The notes under the pieces are model-generated. The model ran no database searches and had not been told where the DNA came from. It saw nothing but the letters and a program-made list of their open reading frames with translations. Positions 1-9,554 of a stretch of DNA of 64,000 nucleotides are shown piece after piece. The first letter of the stretch is position 1, and each line of letters opens with the position of its first letter. The DNA lies in NCBI GenBank assembly GCA_013314775.1, contig JABUFB010000011.1:73144-137143 (forward strand), in the 5' to 3' direction. This DNA comes from Armatimonadota bacterium (GTDB lineage Bacteria; Armatimonadota; Zipacnadia; Zipacnadales; JABUFB01). The translations under genes were made by a program, and so were the position numbers.

Positions 1-915
1 GATCGGCAATGCGATCTTCGCGCGCTCCAGCAGCGCATCGTTGTTTGAGATGATCGCAAGTTCCGCCCGGCGCTGTTCCAGAGCATCCACCGTCTCCAGC
101 ACCGCGCCGAATGACCGCCCGGTGGGTGCGACCACGAAACATGGGAAGCCCTCCCCCGTAGTCGCGATCGGCCCATGCATGAAATCCGCAGTGCTGAAGG
201 CCGAGGGCACTACGTAACAGCATTCGGCCATCTTCAGTGCCGCTTCTTTTGCGGTGCAGAAGTTGTAGCCTCGCGCCAGCCAGTGACAGGTCTCCATGAA
301 CCGGTAGCGCTCGGCCCGATCCGCAATGTCCTCCTGCACTCGCTCGAGAGTCATGTCGATCCAGGCCGGGACCCGCTTGATCTCGTCCGCGATGTCTTTC
401 CGGTCCGCCCAGAGGGCCGCGAGCTGGTGCATCACCGCAAGTGCGGTGGTGTAAGTCTTTGTCGCCGCCACGCTCTTTTCTTCCTGCGCATGGGTGAGCA
501 GGACGTGCTCCGCAGCCTGGCAGATGGGCGAATCCTCGGTGTTCGTGAGTGCGCAAGTGATGGCCCCGCGGCGCCTTCCGGCTTCGAGCACCTCGATCAC
601 ATCAGTAGCCTTGCCCGACTGAGAAACCCCGAGCACGAACACCTTGGTCAGGTCAATCCGGGTGTCGTAGAGCGTCAAGAGCGACGGCGCAGCGGTTGCC
701 GCGAGCTTCATGGTCACCGCGCCGAACATATATAAGCCGTAGAGGCCCGCGTTGTCGGAAGTCCCCCGCGCCACGATCAGCGCGTATTCGACACCCTCAT
801 TGCGCAGGCGGGCGGTGAGTTCCCGGATATTGCCGCCTTCAGCCGCGAGCGTAGCCTCGATGGCCGCCGGCTGTTCGCGGATCTCCCGGATCATCTGGGT
901 TCCAGGTTGCTGCAT
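1..915 (-). CDS. SIS-domain sugar-phosphate isomerase/deaminase (GlmS C-terminal-like), 3' end outside window
   Basis: 305 codons are visible with no stop before the window edge, so the C-terminus is missing. The protein starts MQQPGTQMIREIREQP, the usual opening of the isomerase half of glucosamine-6-phosphate synthase and of SIS sugar deaminases. Two SIS domains follow (about residues 35-165 and 205 onward) with the phosphosugar-binding SQSGKATDV and the EEKSVAATKTYT stretch typical of the family. No glutamine amidotransferase domain precedes the start, so it is not full-length GlmS; an AgaS/FrlB-like aldose-ketose isomerase or amino-sugar deaminase is more likely. Start: ATG at 915 with GAGGTGA about 9 bases upstream. 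larC lies just upstream on the same strand, 22 bp away. Substrate cannot be assigned. Confidence 0.85.
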   Translation of the reverse strand, partial: MQQPGTQMIREIREQPAAIEATLAAEGGNIRELTARLRNEGVEYALIVARGTSDNAGLYGLYMFGAVTMKLAATAAPSLLTLYDTRIDLTKVFVLGVSQSGKATDVIEVLEAGRRRGAITCALTNTEDSPICQAAEHVLLTHAQEEKSVAATKTYTTALAVMHQLAALWADRKDIADEIKRVPAWIDMTLERVQEDIADRAERYRFMETCHWLARGYNFCTAKEAALKMAECCYVVPSAFSTADFMHGPIATTGEGFPCFVVAPTGRSFGAVLETVDALEQRRAELAIISNNDALLERAKIALPI

Positions 916-937
916 GGTGCGTCACCTCGAGCGAACG

Positions 938-2368
<1,431 letters not shown>

Positions 2369-2409
2369 GAGTCGGGTCTCCTGTATGGGGGCTGCACGGA
2401 CGGATAACT

Positions 2410-2442
2410 ATGTTAGCACACCACGCCGATGCGGGCTATACT
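2410..2442 (+). promoter_or_regulatory. Candidate divergent promoters between larC and nfo
   Basis: On the plus strand TTAGCA (2413-2418) and TATACT (2437-2442) are 18 bases apart and precede the nfo RBS by a sensible distance. On the minus strand an extended -10-like TGCTAACAT overlaps the same bases and points to larC. Weak matches; inference only. Confidence 0.35.
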
Positions 2443-2475
2443 GGCGTATCTGCAGCCGGATCCGGGAGGCTTTCT

Positions 2476-3426
2476 GTGCGCTTCGGCTTTCACATTACAA
2501 TCGCAGGGGGCTGGAGGAAGACGATTGAGCGCGCCGTGGAGCGCCGCTGCACTGCACTCCAGGTGTTCACCAGCGCGCCTGTCCAGTGGGACCGTAAGCC
2601 TATGGACCTCGCGGGCGCGCAGTGGTTCGCCGAGACTCTCCGCGCCCTGGACATCCAGCCGCTCTTCGTCCATGCCATCTATCTGCTGAACCTTGCCACA
2701 CCCGCAGCCGTGCTGTGGCGTCGCAGCCGCGACCACCTGACCGATGAGCTTCGCCGGGCGAAGCTCATCGGCGCCCACGGAGTGGTCTTCCACCTGGGGA
2801 GCGTTGGCGCAGAAGGCAAGCCCGAGGCAGGTATGCGCAGGGTCGCACGCGCGCTGGATTGGGCGGCGGAACACACTCCGGACGGACCGCAGCTCATTTT
2901 GGAGAACAGTTCCGTCCAGGGGAACGTGGTGGGCGGCAGCGTGGAGAGCATCGCTCAGATCATTGACATGTCGCATTGCCAGGACCGCCTGAACGTCTGC
3001 ATCGACACAGCCCATGCCTTCGCCCAGGGATACCCGGTGCATGACCCGGTGGGTCTCGAGCAGTTCCTGGACCACTGCGACGCCGCTTTCGGACTGGAGC
3101 GGCTGGCGCTCATTCACGCCAATGATTCGCGGTCAGAGCTGGGGTCACACGTGGACCGTCATGCACACATCGGGAAGGGTAAAATTGGGCGCGCAGGGTT
3201 CCGGGCGATCTTGAATGAGCCGCGGCTCAGGCACTTGCCTTTCATTCTGGAGACGCCGGACCAGGAGGAGTGGCATGCGAAGGATCTGCGGGCATTGCGT
3301 TCTGTGGTGGATGCGGCAATCAGACCCGCCTTGCCCAGAATCAGGCCGGTTCCGGAGCAGCCGAAGAACTCGTCCGGCCGGGGCGGCTCGGGTCGCGCAA
3401 GAGACGCGCAGGACCGGACTGGGTGA
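2476..3426 (+). CDS. nfo: Endonuclease IV (AP endonuclease)
   Basis: Class II AP endonuclease that cuts DNA 5' of abasic sites in base-excision repair, using three zinc ions. All metal-ligand motifs can be read in order: VHAIYLLNLA, VFHLGS, LILENSS, CIDTAHAFAQGY, LIHANDS, DRHAHIGKGKIG and FILETP, matching the His, Glu and Asp ligands of E. coli Nfo. I start at GTG 2476, giving FHITIAGGW near the N-terminus with GGGAGG six bases upstream; an ATG 66 bp earlier has no RBS and adds a tail absent from the family. The last 30 residues, rich in Ser/Arg/Gly, run beyond the usual end and overlap the convergent phosphatase gene by 86 bp. Divergent from larC. Confidence 0.9.
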   Translation: MRFGFHITIAGGWRKTIERAVERRCTALQVFTSAPVQWDRKPMDLAGAQWFAETLRALDIQPLFVHAIYLLNLATPAAVLWRRSRDHLTDELRRAKLIGAHGVVFHLGSVGAEGKPEAGMRRVARALDWAAEHTPDGPQLILENSSVQGNVVGGSVESIAQIIDMSHCQDRLNVCIDTAHAFAQGYPVHDPVGLEQFLDHCDAAFGLERLALIHANDSRSELGSHVDRHAHIGKGKIGRAGFRAILNEPRLRHLPFILETPDQEEWHAKDLRALRSVVDAAIRPALPRIRPVPEQPKNSSGRGGSGRARDAQDRTG

Positions 3427-4099
3427 GCCGCGCGAAGACCGCATCGCCACCCAGGCGACGCATGGCCGCTCTTGCAGGGCTGATCACCGGCGGCCGGCGC
3501 TTCGGGTCGTGGCCGTCCGAGGCGATGAAGCTCACCAGGTCCTCGCGCAGCAGCTTCTGCGCAATTGTGCGCACCACCCGGCCCTCTTTCCCGCAGATGC
3601 TGTCCGCATTCAGCTGCAGCAAAGCGCCGCGCTGAGCGAGCTCGCGGATTATGTCCAGCCGGAGCCGCGCTGCACCGGAACGTTCCGGGTGCGCGATGAT
3701 CGGGACAAACCCCATCAGCTGCAGGTTGAAGAACAGATCGGGGACGTAATTCGGATAGCTGGAAAAGGGCAGCTCTATCAGCAGGTGCTTGCCTTTGTCC
3801 GCCAGCGTCATCACCCGTCCCGCTTCCAGGTGCTTGATGAGGTTGTCGACGCTGCTGATTTCCGCCCCGGGCAAGACGGTGATGTCAATGCCCGCGGCGT
3901 GGATGGCGTCATTCAGGACAGCCACGCGCTGGCGGATCAGCTCGGGGGTCACCACGCCTTCGTCCAGGTTCGCATGAGGTGTGGCGATGATCACGCCCAC
4001 GCCGTCCTTCGCGGCGACACGCGCCATCTCAACGCTGATCTCCAGCGTATCGGGGCCGTCATCAATTCCCGGAAGAATGTGGCAATGGGTGTCTATCAT
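3341..4099 (-). CDS. CpsB/YwqE-type PHP-domain protein-tyrosine phosphatase
   Basis: 252 residues beginning MIDTHCHILPGIDDG, the PHP metal-binding start of CpsB/CapC/YwqE phosphatases, which dephosphorylate bacterial tyrosine kinases that control capsule and exopolysaccharide chain length. Further PHP motifs are IATPHAN, the ENxHPERS-like IAHPERS and the C-terminal SDGHD. A cytoplasmic role in exopolysaccharide regulation is inferred; no partner BY-kinase is present in the window. It follows dapL on the same strand with a hairpin between. The C-terminal tail (rich in Ser, Ala and Pro) is encoded opposite the end of nfo. Confidence 0.85.
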   Translation of the reverse strand: MIDTHCHILPGIDDGPDTLEISVEMARVAAKDGVGVIIATPHANLDEGVVTPELIRQRVAVLNDAIHAAGIDITVLPGAEISSVDNLIKHLEAGRVMTLADKGKHLLIELPFSSYPNYVPDLFFNLQLMGFVPIIAHPERSGAARLRLDIIRELAQRGALLQLNADSICGKEGRVVRTIAQKLLREDLVSFIASDGHDPKRRPPVISPARAAMRRLGGDAVFARLTQSGPARLLRDPSRPGRTSSSAAPEPA

Positions 4100-4131
4100 G
4101 ACCCTGAGGGGGCGGCTGAGATGGGGCTGAA

Positions 4132-4166
4132 GGGGCGCCCGGGTACTACACGAGCCCGGACGCCCC
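4132..4166 (-). terminator. Terminator-like hairpin after dapL
   Basis: Arms at 4132-4143 and 4155-4166 pair over 12 bp with one mismatch around an 11-base loop. It lies 10 bases past the dapL stop. No T-run follows, so factor-independent termination is not certain. Confidence 0.45.
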
Positions 4167-4175
4167 GCGTCTGTG

Positions 4176-5360
4176 TCACCAGTTGAGGCTCAGGTTCGCG
4201 CGCATGTTCTCGATGGCCGTGTTGATCTGACCAAGCTTGTCGTGGGCCTTGAGGGTCAGGGACATGCGGACAAAGCCCTCGCCGAACTCGCCGTAGACAC
4301 TGCCGGGAATTGCCAGGACCCGGCAGTCCCGCAGGAGCGCCGTGGCGAAGGTCTCGGACGTGTACCCCGGCGGCACCGGCACCCAGACATAGAAGGCTGC
4401 CCGGGGCTTTTCGAGGTTCCAGCCGAGGCTGTTGAGCCCATCGATTAGTGCATTGCGCCGGGCCTGGTATTCGCCCTGCATCTTCGGGACCCATTCCTCG
4501 AACCGGTCCAGCGCCGCGACCCCTGCCCGCTGGATGGCCATGAAGGTCCCGCTGTCCACATTGCTCTTGCACTTGGACAGGGCCTCGATGTACGGCTTGC
4601 CACCCATCGCCCAACCCACGCGCCAGCCGGTCATGTTGAAGGTTTTCGAGAGAGAATGCATCTCGATAGCAACGTCTTTGGCGCCGTCCACTTCGAGAAT
4701 GCTGTGGGGTTTGTAGCCGTCGAAGGCGACCTCGGAATAGGCGCAGTCATTGACGATAAGCAACCCGAACTCCTGGGCGAAGGCGACGGCCCGCTCGTAG
4801 AACTCCAGTGGCGCCACAGCACCCGTGGGGTTGTTCGGGTAGTTGAGGAACAGGAGCTTCGCGGCCTTTGCGACCGACCGCGGGATGGCGTCGAAGTCGG
4901 GCAGAAAGCCATTCTCGGCGCGCAGGGGCATGGGGAACGGCGCCCCGCCGCACCAGGTGGTCTGTACCTTGTAGACCGAGTACGCCGGGTCTGGCACGAG
5001 AACCACATCGCTGGGGTCGATATACGCCCAGATGATGTGCACCAGCGCCTCCTTGGAGCCGATGCAGCTCTGGATCTCCCCCTCCGGGCTGACGTCGATT
5101 CCGAACCGGCGCTTCGCGAACCTCGCGATGGCGTCCTTGTACTCAGGGGTTCCGTAACCTGTCTCATCATACGGGTGCGTGGAAGGATCCTTCGCAGCCT
5201 CGTAGAGAGCGTCGATAACAAACTGCGGCGTGGGCAGGTCGGGGTCGCCGATGCCGAAGTCGATGGGCTCCTTGCCCTCGGAAATCATGCGCGACTTCAG
5301 TTCGGCGATGGCGCGGAACGGGTACGGCGGGATGCGCTGCAAGCGCTGTGCAAGCTCCAC
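4176..5360 (-). CDS. dapL: LL-diaminopimelate aminotransferase
   Basis: PLP-dependent class I/II aminotransferase, 394 residues, converting tetrahydrodipicolinate directly to LL-diaminopimelate and so bypassing the succinylase/acetylase steps. Seen: FGIGDPDLPTP (35-45), the NYPNNPTG loop (173-180), the PLP lysine in SLSKTFNMTGWRVGW (Lys239). The overall sequence follows the DapL/MalY-like subgroup; a general aspartate or alanine aminotransferase is the alternative, but dapF immediately upstream on the same strand and dapA elsewhere in the window support DapL. Start is GTG 5360 (VELAQRL) with GGGAGGG about 8 bases upstream. A 197-bp gap with hairpins separates it from dapF. Confidence 0.85.
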   Translation of the reverse strand: MELAQRLQRIPPYPFRAIAELKSRMISEGKEPIDFGIGDPDLPTPQFVIDALYEAAKDPSTHPYDETGYGTPEYKDAIARFAKRRFGIDVSPEGEIQSCIGSKEALVHIIWAYIDPSDVVLVPDPAYSVYKVQTTWCGGAPFPMPLRAENGFLPDFDAIPRSVAKAAKLLFLNYPNNPTGAVAPLEFYERAVAFAQEFGLLIVNDCAYSEVAFDGYKPHSILEVDGAKDVAIEMHSLSKTFNMTGWRVGWAMGGKPYIEALSKCKSNVDSGTFMAIQRAGVAALDRFEEWVPKMQGEYQARRNALIDGLNSLGWNLEKPRAAFYVWVPVPPGYTSETFATALLRDCRVLAIPGSVYGEFGEGFVRMSLTLKAHDKLGQINTAIENMRANLSLNW

Positions 5361-5557
5361 AGAGTAACCCTCCCAGAATCAACAGGGCAGTCTTGGTTCG
5401 GATATTGGGTCGGCGGGAAAGCGGCCGGGGACACTGGCCGCGACACTGACGGCGTCACGCGCCCTTACTGCGCGAGCGCCAGTGGCGCCCGCGGTCCCGA
5501 CACCTCCCGGGGGTTTGCGCAGTCTGATTGTGGCGAGAGAGGGGGAGCATAGTCCGC
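5361..5557 (-). other. Intergenic region dapF-dapL with two GC-rich dyads
   Basis: Two perfect short dyads are visible: GCGGCC/GGCCGC at 5421-5441 and GCGCC-AGT-GGCGC at 5476-5488. They could end or attenuate transcription from dapF into dapL. I see no convincing promoter. Confidence 0.35.
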
Positions 5558-6424
5558 CTACTTCACGGCTTGCGCCAGGAGCTCGGGATGCACTTCACCC
5601 GAGAAAGCCTCCTCGGCCGGCCCAGTCAGGAAAATGTGATTGTTCTCGGCCCACTCGATGAACAGGTCTCCGCCTAGCAGAGACACCCGCGCCGTGCGGT
5701 CCGCAAGGTCATTGAGCACCGCGGCAACTACCGTCGCTGATGCGCCGGTGCCACAGGCAAGCGTAACGCCCGCACCCCGCTCCCACACCCGCATCTGGAT
5801 ATTCTGCCGGTCTTCAATCCTCGCGAACTCGACATTGGTCTTGCGAGGGAAGAGCGGGTGGCACTCAATCACCGGACCGAGTTCACGCACCGGGAAGCTG
5901 TCGGCATCATCCACGAAGATCACGCAGTGCGGATTGCCCATGGACACGCAGGTGATCCTCAGGTCGTAGCCATTGACTTGCAGCGGTTCGGCAATCACGG
6001 GCTGATCGGCGGGTTCACCGGTCATCGGGATCTCGGACCGCTTCAGTCTGGGTTCGCCCATGTCCACACGGATGAGGGTGACCTTGCCGTCTTCCACCGT
6101 GAGAACCGGCTTGATAATCCCCGCGTACGTCTCCACTTCCAGGGATGTTTTTTGCGTCAGCCCGTGCTCATAGACGAACTTCGCGAAGGCCCGCATACCA
6201 TTGCCGCACATCTCCGCCTCACTGCCGTCGGAGTTGTAGATGCGCATGGCGAAGTCGGCTACGTCCGACGGGCGAACGAGAATGATCCCGTCGCCGCCGA
6301 TGCCGAAATTGCGGTCGGACAGGACGCGCGAGAGCTCGGGCAGGTCGTAAGCGCTCAGGTCCTGGTTGACGGCGTCGATGTAGATGTAGTCGTTCCCAAG
6401 ACCGTGGAGCTTGGTGAAACGCAT
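5558..6424 (-). CDS. dapF: Diaminopimelate epimerase
   Basis: Converts LL- to meso-diaminopimelate, the step before lysine and peptidoglycan cross-linking, using two cysteines as acid and base without cofactor. Both are present: Cys73 in EMCGNGMRAFAKF and Cys224 in LACGTGASATV. The N-terminus MRFTKLHGLGNDYI is diagnostic, and 288 residues is a normal length. RBS GGGAGGG lies about 6 bases before ATG 6424. It sits between hfq (21 bp upstream) and dapL in the same direction, consistent with cotranscription. Confidence 0.95.
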   Translation of the reverse strand: MRFTKLHGLGNDYIYIDAVNQDLSAYDLPELSRVLSDRNFGIGGDGIILVRPSDVADFAMRIYNSDGSEAEMCGNGMRAFAKFVYEHGLTQKTSLEVETYAGIIKPVLTVEDGKVTLIRVDMGEPRLKRSEIPMTGEPADQPVIAEPLQVNGYDLRITCVSMGNPHCVIFVDDADSFPVRELGPVIECHPLFPRKTNVEFARIEDRQNIQMRVWERGAGVTLACGTGASATVVAAVLNDLADRTARVSLLGGDLFIEWAENNHIFLTGPAEEAFSGEVHPELLAQAVK

Positions 6425-6445
6425 CCGTACCCTCCCGCGACCCGG

Positions 6446-6661
6446 TCAGGGCGTGTTGGCCGGACCGATGGCAGCGATGGCGCTCTTGTAGACGAGTATG
6501 TCCATGTCCTTGACAGACACGATCAGTGTGAACGCATCAAATTGTTTGACCACACCACGCAGGTCCTTGCCATTGAGCAGACTGATGCGAACCGCGGACT
6601 TGGCATCCGCCGCGGCTTTGAGGTAGACATCCTGCACAGATCCCTTCGCGGCCAATCTCAT
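6446..6661 (-). CDS. hfq: RNA chaperone Hfq (divergent)
   Basis: 71-residue Sm-like protein that forms hexameric rings for sRNA-mRNA pairing. Seen: Gln-Asp near the N-terminus (VQDVYL), the Sm1 core SLLNGKDLRGVVKQFDAFTLIV and the Sm2 motif, here LVYKSAIAAIGP. The canonical YKHA of proteobacterial Hfq reads YKSA, so the proximal-face His (His57 in E. coli) is replaced by Ser. The hfq-miaA pairing, common in bacteria, supports the call. The start is ATG 6661, with a G-rich run immediately before it but no well-spaced SD. There is no acidic C-terminal tail. Confidence 0.88.
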   Translation of the reverse strand: MRLAAKGSVQDVYLKAAADAKSAVRISLLNGKDLRGVVKQFDAFTLIVSVKDMDILVYKSAIAAIGPANTP

Positions 6662-6676
6662 ACCCCCGTCAGTTGT

Positions 6677-7666
6677 TCACGCGCCGCTGAAACGGCGAGA
6701 TTGAGCCCCCCAAGCCAATTGAGCTCCGAGCCGACACAATTCAGCCTCAACCAGGGCGAACTCAGCATCAGTCCGCCACTCCCGCCAGACCGCGCCTTCC
6801 TCACGCCGGAACCACGTCAACTGGCGCTTGGCGAACCGGCGCGTCTCGCGCTTGATCGATGCGACGACCTGCGCAAAGCTCTCGCGCGGCCCCGGGAAGT
6901 TGAGCCACGCGAGCATCTGACGATAACCCAGAGCCTGAAGGGACGGTAGCGCGGGCTGCAACCCCCGCGCATCGATGGCACGCACTTCGTCCAGCCAGCC
7001 GTGGCTCAGCATGCGGTCGACGCGAGCGTCGATCCCTTCGTACAATGCCTCGCGCGGGCGGCTGATTACAAGATAGAGCGCATTATAATGGACCTCCGGA
7101 GTCGCGTCAACGCGCCGCTGTTCGCTGATTGCGTTCCCGGTAATCTCCAGCACTTCCAGGGCGCGCACGATGCGCTTGCTGTCAGACGGGCTGATTTCCG
7201 CTGCCGCGACTGGATCTGCCGAGGCAAGCCTTGCGTGCATCGCCTCACTGCCCAGTTGCGCCAGTTCGTCCTCAAGCCTGCGTCTCACCACCCGAGATCC
7301 TCCAGCCTGCGCCGGCGGGAAGTCGAAATGCCGTAGCAGCGCCCGGATGTACAGGCCCGTTCCACCACAGAGGATCGGCAGATTCCCGCGCCCGTAGATT
7401 TCGCGAATCGCCCGCCTCGCGTCTCTCTGGAAATCGGCCACGGTGTACGGCTGGTCCAGGTCCACACAGTCGACGAGATGGAACCGCGCCGCCCGCCGCT
7501 CCTCGGACGTCGGTTTCGCGGTTCCCACGTCCAGCCCCCGGTAGATCTGCATGGAATCGGCGGAGACTATTTCCCCGCCGACGCACCTGGCCACGCGGAT
7601 CGCGGCTTCGGTCTTTCCGGATGCCGTGGGGCCGGCGATGACCAGGAGCGGAATCACCGGAGGCAT
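6677..7666 (-). CDS. miaA: tRNA dimethylallyltransferase
   Basis: Transfers the dimethylallyl group to N6 of A37 in tRNAs that read UNN codons. The P-loop AGPTASGKT (near residue 10), SADSMQIYRGLDVGTAKP, and CGGTGLYIRALL are the MiaA signatures; QRRVD and RQLTWFRRE complete the C-terminal region. 329 residues is normal. Its ATG overlaps the mutL stop (TGATG), so the two are translationally coupled, and hfq follows 15 bp downstream: a mutL-miaA-hfq order known from many bacteria. No miaB is visible in the window. Confidence 0.95.
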   Translation of the reverse strand: MPPVIPLLVIAGPTASGKTEAAIRVARCVGGEIVSADSMQIYRGLDVGTAKPTSEERRAARFHLVDCVDLDQPYTVADFQRDARRAIREIYGRGNLPILCGGTGLYIRALLRHFDFPPAQAGGSRVVRRRLEDELAQLGSEAMHARLASADPVAAAEISPSDSKRIVRALEVLEITGNAISEQRRVDATPEVHYNALYLVISRPREALYEGIDARVDRMLSHGWLDEVRAIDARGLQPALPSLQALGYRQMLAWLNFPGPRESFAQVVASIKRETRRFAKRQLTWFRREEGAVWREWRTDAEFALVEAELCRLGAQLAWGAQSRRFSGA

Positions 7667-9534
7667 CAGGTCACGCTTCCCGGATTGCGCCGAAACTGCC
7701 GGTCCAGCCGATCCAGCCCGAAGGACACGATGATCGGGTCACCGTGAGGGCAGACGGCTGGAGCCTCGCTCTTCAGGAGATCATCCACGAGCTTCTGCAT
7801 GGCCGCTTGCCCCATCCTCTCCCCCGCCTTGAGCGCCGCGTGACAGGCGACCGTGGCCCGGAGCTTCTCCCGCCGCCGGTCAAGCGAAGGCGTGGTCTCG
7901 GCGTCGGCGAGTTCAGCGATGGCGTTGCGCAGCGTCTCAATGGGGGCCAGTTCCGCCGTGGACGCGGGCACGGAACGCACCAGGAACGCGCCGGGGCCGA
8001 AATCCTCCAGTTCGTAGCCCAGCTCACCCAGCCACTGCAGGCTGGCTCGGGCCACTTCCATCTCCCCGGGGGACAGTTGCAGCGTTTCGGGAACCACCAG
8101 CAACTGCCGGGTCACCCGCTCCGGTCTCAGGCTCTCCAGGATCACGCGCTCCGCAGCCCGGTGCTGGTCGATAAGCAGCAGACCCTCGGGCGATCGGGCC
8201 ACGATGTACCGCCCTGCAAGCTGCCCGAGCACCTCCACCTGCCCGCGCTCTGCCGCAAATTCCAGCACAGACTCCGCCGGTCCGCGTTCCGCTGGCAGGG
8301 AGATGACAGGGTCGGCGAAAACGCCAAGTCCCTCATCGCGGTCGTCCACTCGGTCCTCGAAGGGATTGACCCTGAGGCGTCGAGCCCGCATGCGCTGGTC
8401 CATGTCGCCCAGGGGTGCTCTCCCGGCGGGCAGGCCACCGCCGAACCTGTCCCCGCCGAAAGGCTCTGCTCCCGGCACGCCCAATTTGTCACCCTCTTCC
8501 GGGCGGCGATAGACGTGTCGAGTTCCCTGGCTGAGAGACCGGAACCCGGCATCCGCGAGGGCATTCTCCACCGCCGCCTGAACCAGGGAATGTACCGCGC
8601 CACCCTCGCGGAACCGCACCTCGATCTTGGTGGGATGCACGTTCGGGTCAACGCGCGTCGGCTCCACGTCGAGGTGCAGTGCACACAGAGCATGGCGACC
8701 TGCAGGAAGCAGAAGTCCGTACGCCTCGTCCAGCGCGTGACTCATCTGTCGGCTGCGCACGAATCGACGATTGACGAAAAACATCTGGTGGCTGCGGGTG
8801 CTGCGCAGCAAAGTGGGCCTGGAAACAAGCCCGTGAACCCGGACGCCGTCGCGTTCGAGTTCGACATCCAGGAAATCTCGGGCGGCGGCGCTGCCGTATA
8901 TGGTGGCGATCACCGAACGAAGATCACCAGCGCCCGATGTCGTGAAAAGGACCTCGCCATTGTGAGTGAGCTTGAAGGCAACGTCTGGTCGGGCCATGGC
9001 AAGGCGCGAGACCCAGTCGGCGCAATGCCCACGTTCCCGTGCGGTGGTTGAAAGAAACTTGGCGCGGGCCGGAGTATTGAAGAAGAGATCGGCTACCTCA
9101 ACGGTGGTGCCCGGCGGGCAGCCCACCGGGTGGACTTCGGCGTCGCTCCCGCCCTGGATCGTTACCTCGCAGCCTTCTTCACTGCCCGGTTCGCGGGACA
9201 CCAGTCGAAACCGGGAGACCGCCGCGATACTGGGGAGCGCTTCGCCCCTGAAACCCATGGTCTGAATGGCGTCCAGGTCATCTGCGTCCGCGATCTTGCT
9301 GGTAGCGAAACGCTGCACCGCAAGACGCGCATCCTCGGCGGACATGCCGTGGCCGTCGTCGGTAACGCGGATCAGACCCCGGCCGCCATCCACCAGTTCG
9401 ACTTCGACCCTCCGCGCTCCGGCATCCACGGAATTCTCCACCAGCTCCTTGACCACGCTGGCAGGACGTTCCACCACCTCACCGGCGGCGATGCGGTTGG
9501 CGAGTGCCTCGCTGAGTACCCTTACGTGAGCCAT
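7666..9534 (-). CDS. mutL: DNA mismatch repair protein MutL (endonuclease type)
   Basis: 622-residue GHKL ATPase that couples mismatch recognition to strand incision. N-terminal motifs: AAGEVVERPASVVKELVENS, DDGHGM and GFRGEALPSIAAV. The C-terminal part keeps the metal-dependent nicking motif as DQHRAAERVILE (family pattern DQHA-x2-E-x4-E) and the Zn-site CPHGDP, so this MutL probably carries endonuclease activity, as expected where MutH is absent. MutS is not in the window. It is preceded 20 bp upstream by the glycyl radical enzyme gene on the same strand, an unusual partner, and followed by miaA with overlapping stop/start. Confidence 0.95.
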   Translation of the reverse strand: MAHVRVLSEALANRIAAGEVVERPASVVKELVENSVDAGARRVEVELVDGGRGLIRVTDDGHGMSAEDARLAVQRFATSKIADADDLDAIQTMGFRGEALPSIAAVSRFRLVSREPGSEEGCEVTIQGGSDAEVHPVGCPPGTTVEVADLFFNTPARAKFLSTTARERGHCADWVSRLAMARPDVAFKLTHNGEVLFTTSGAGDLRSVIATIYGSAAARDFLDVELERDGVRVHGLVSRPTLLRSTRSHQMFFVNRRFVRSRQMSHALDEAYGLLLPAGRHALCALHLDVEPTRVDPNVHPTKIEVRFREGGAVHSLVQAAVENALADAGFRSLSQGTRHVYRRPEEGDKLGVPGAEPFGGDRFGGGLPAGRAPLGDMDQRMRARRLRVNPFEDRVDDRDEGLGVFADPVISLPAERGPAESVLEFAAERGQVEVLGQLAGRYIVARSPEGLLLIDQHRAAERVILESLRPERVTRQLLVVPETLQLSPGEMEVARASLQWLGELGYELEDFGPGAFLVRSVPASTAELAPIETLRNAIAELADAETTPSLDRRREKLRATVACHAALKAGERMGQAAMQKLVDDLLKSEAPAVCPHGDPIIVSFGLDRLDRQFRRNPGSVT

Positions 9535-9554
9535 TATCTTTCAGTTGCGCATGC

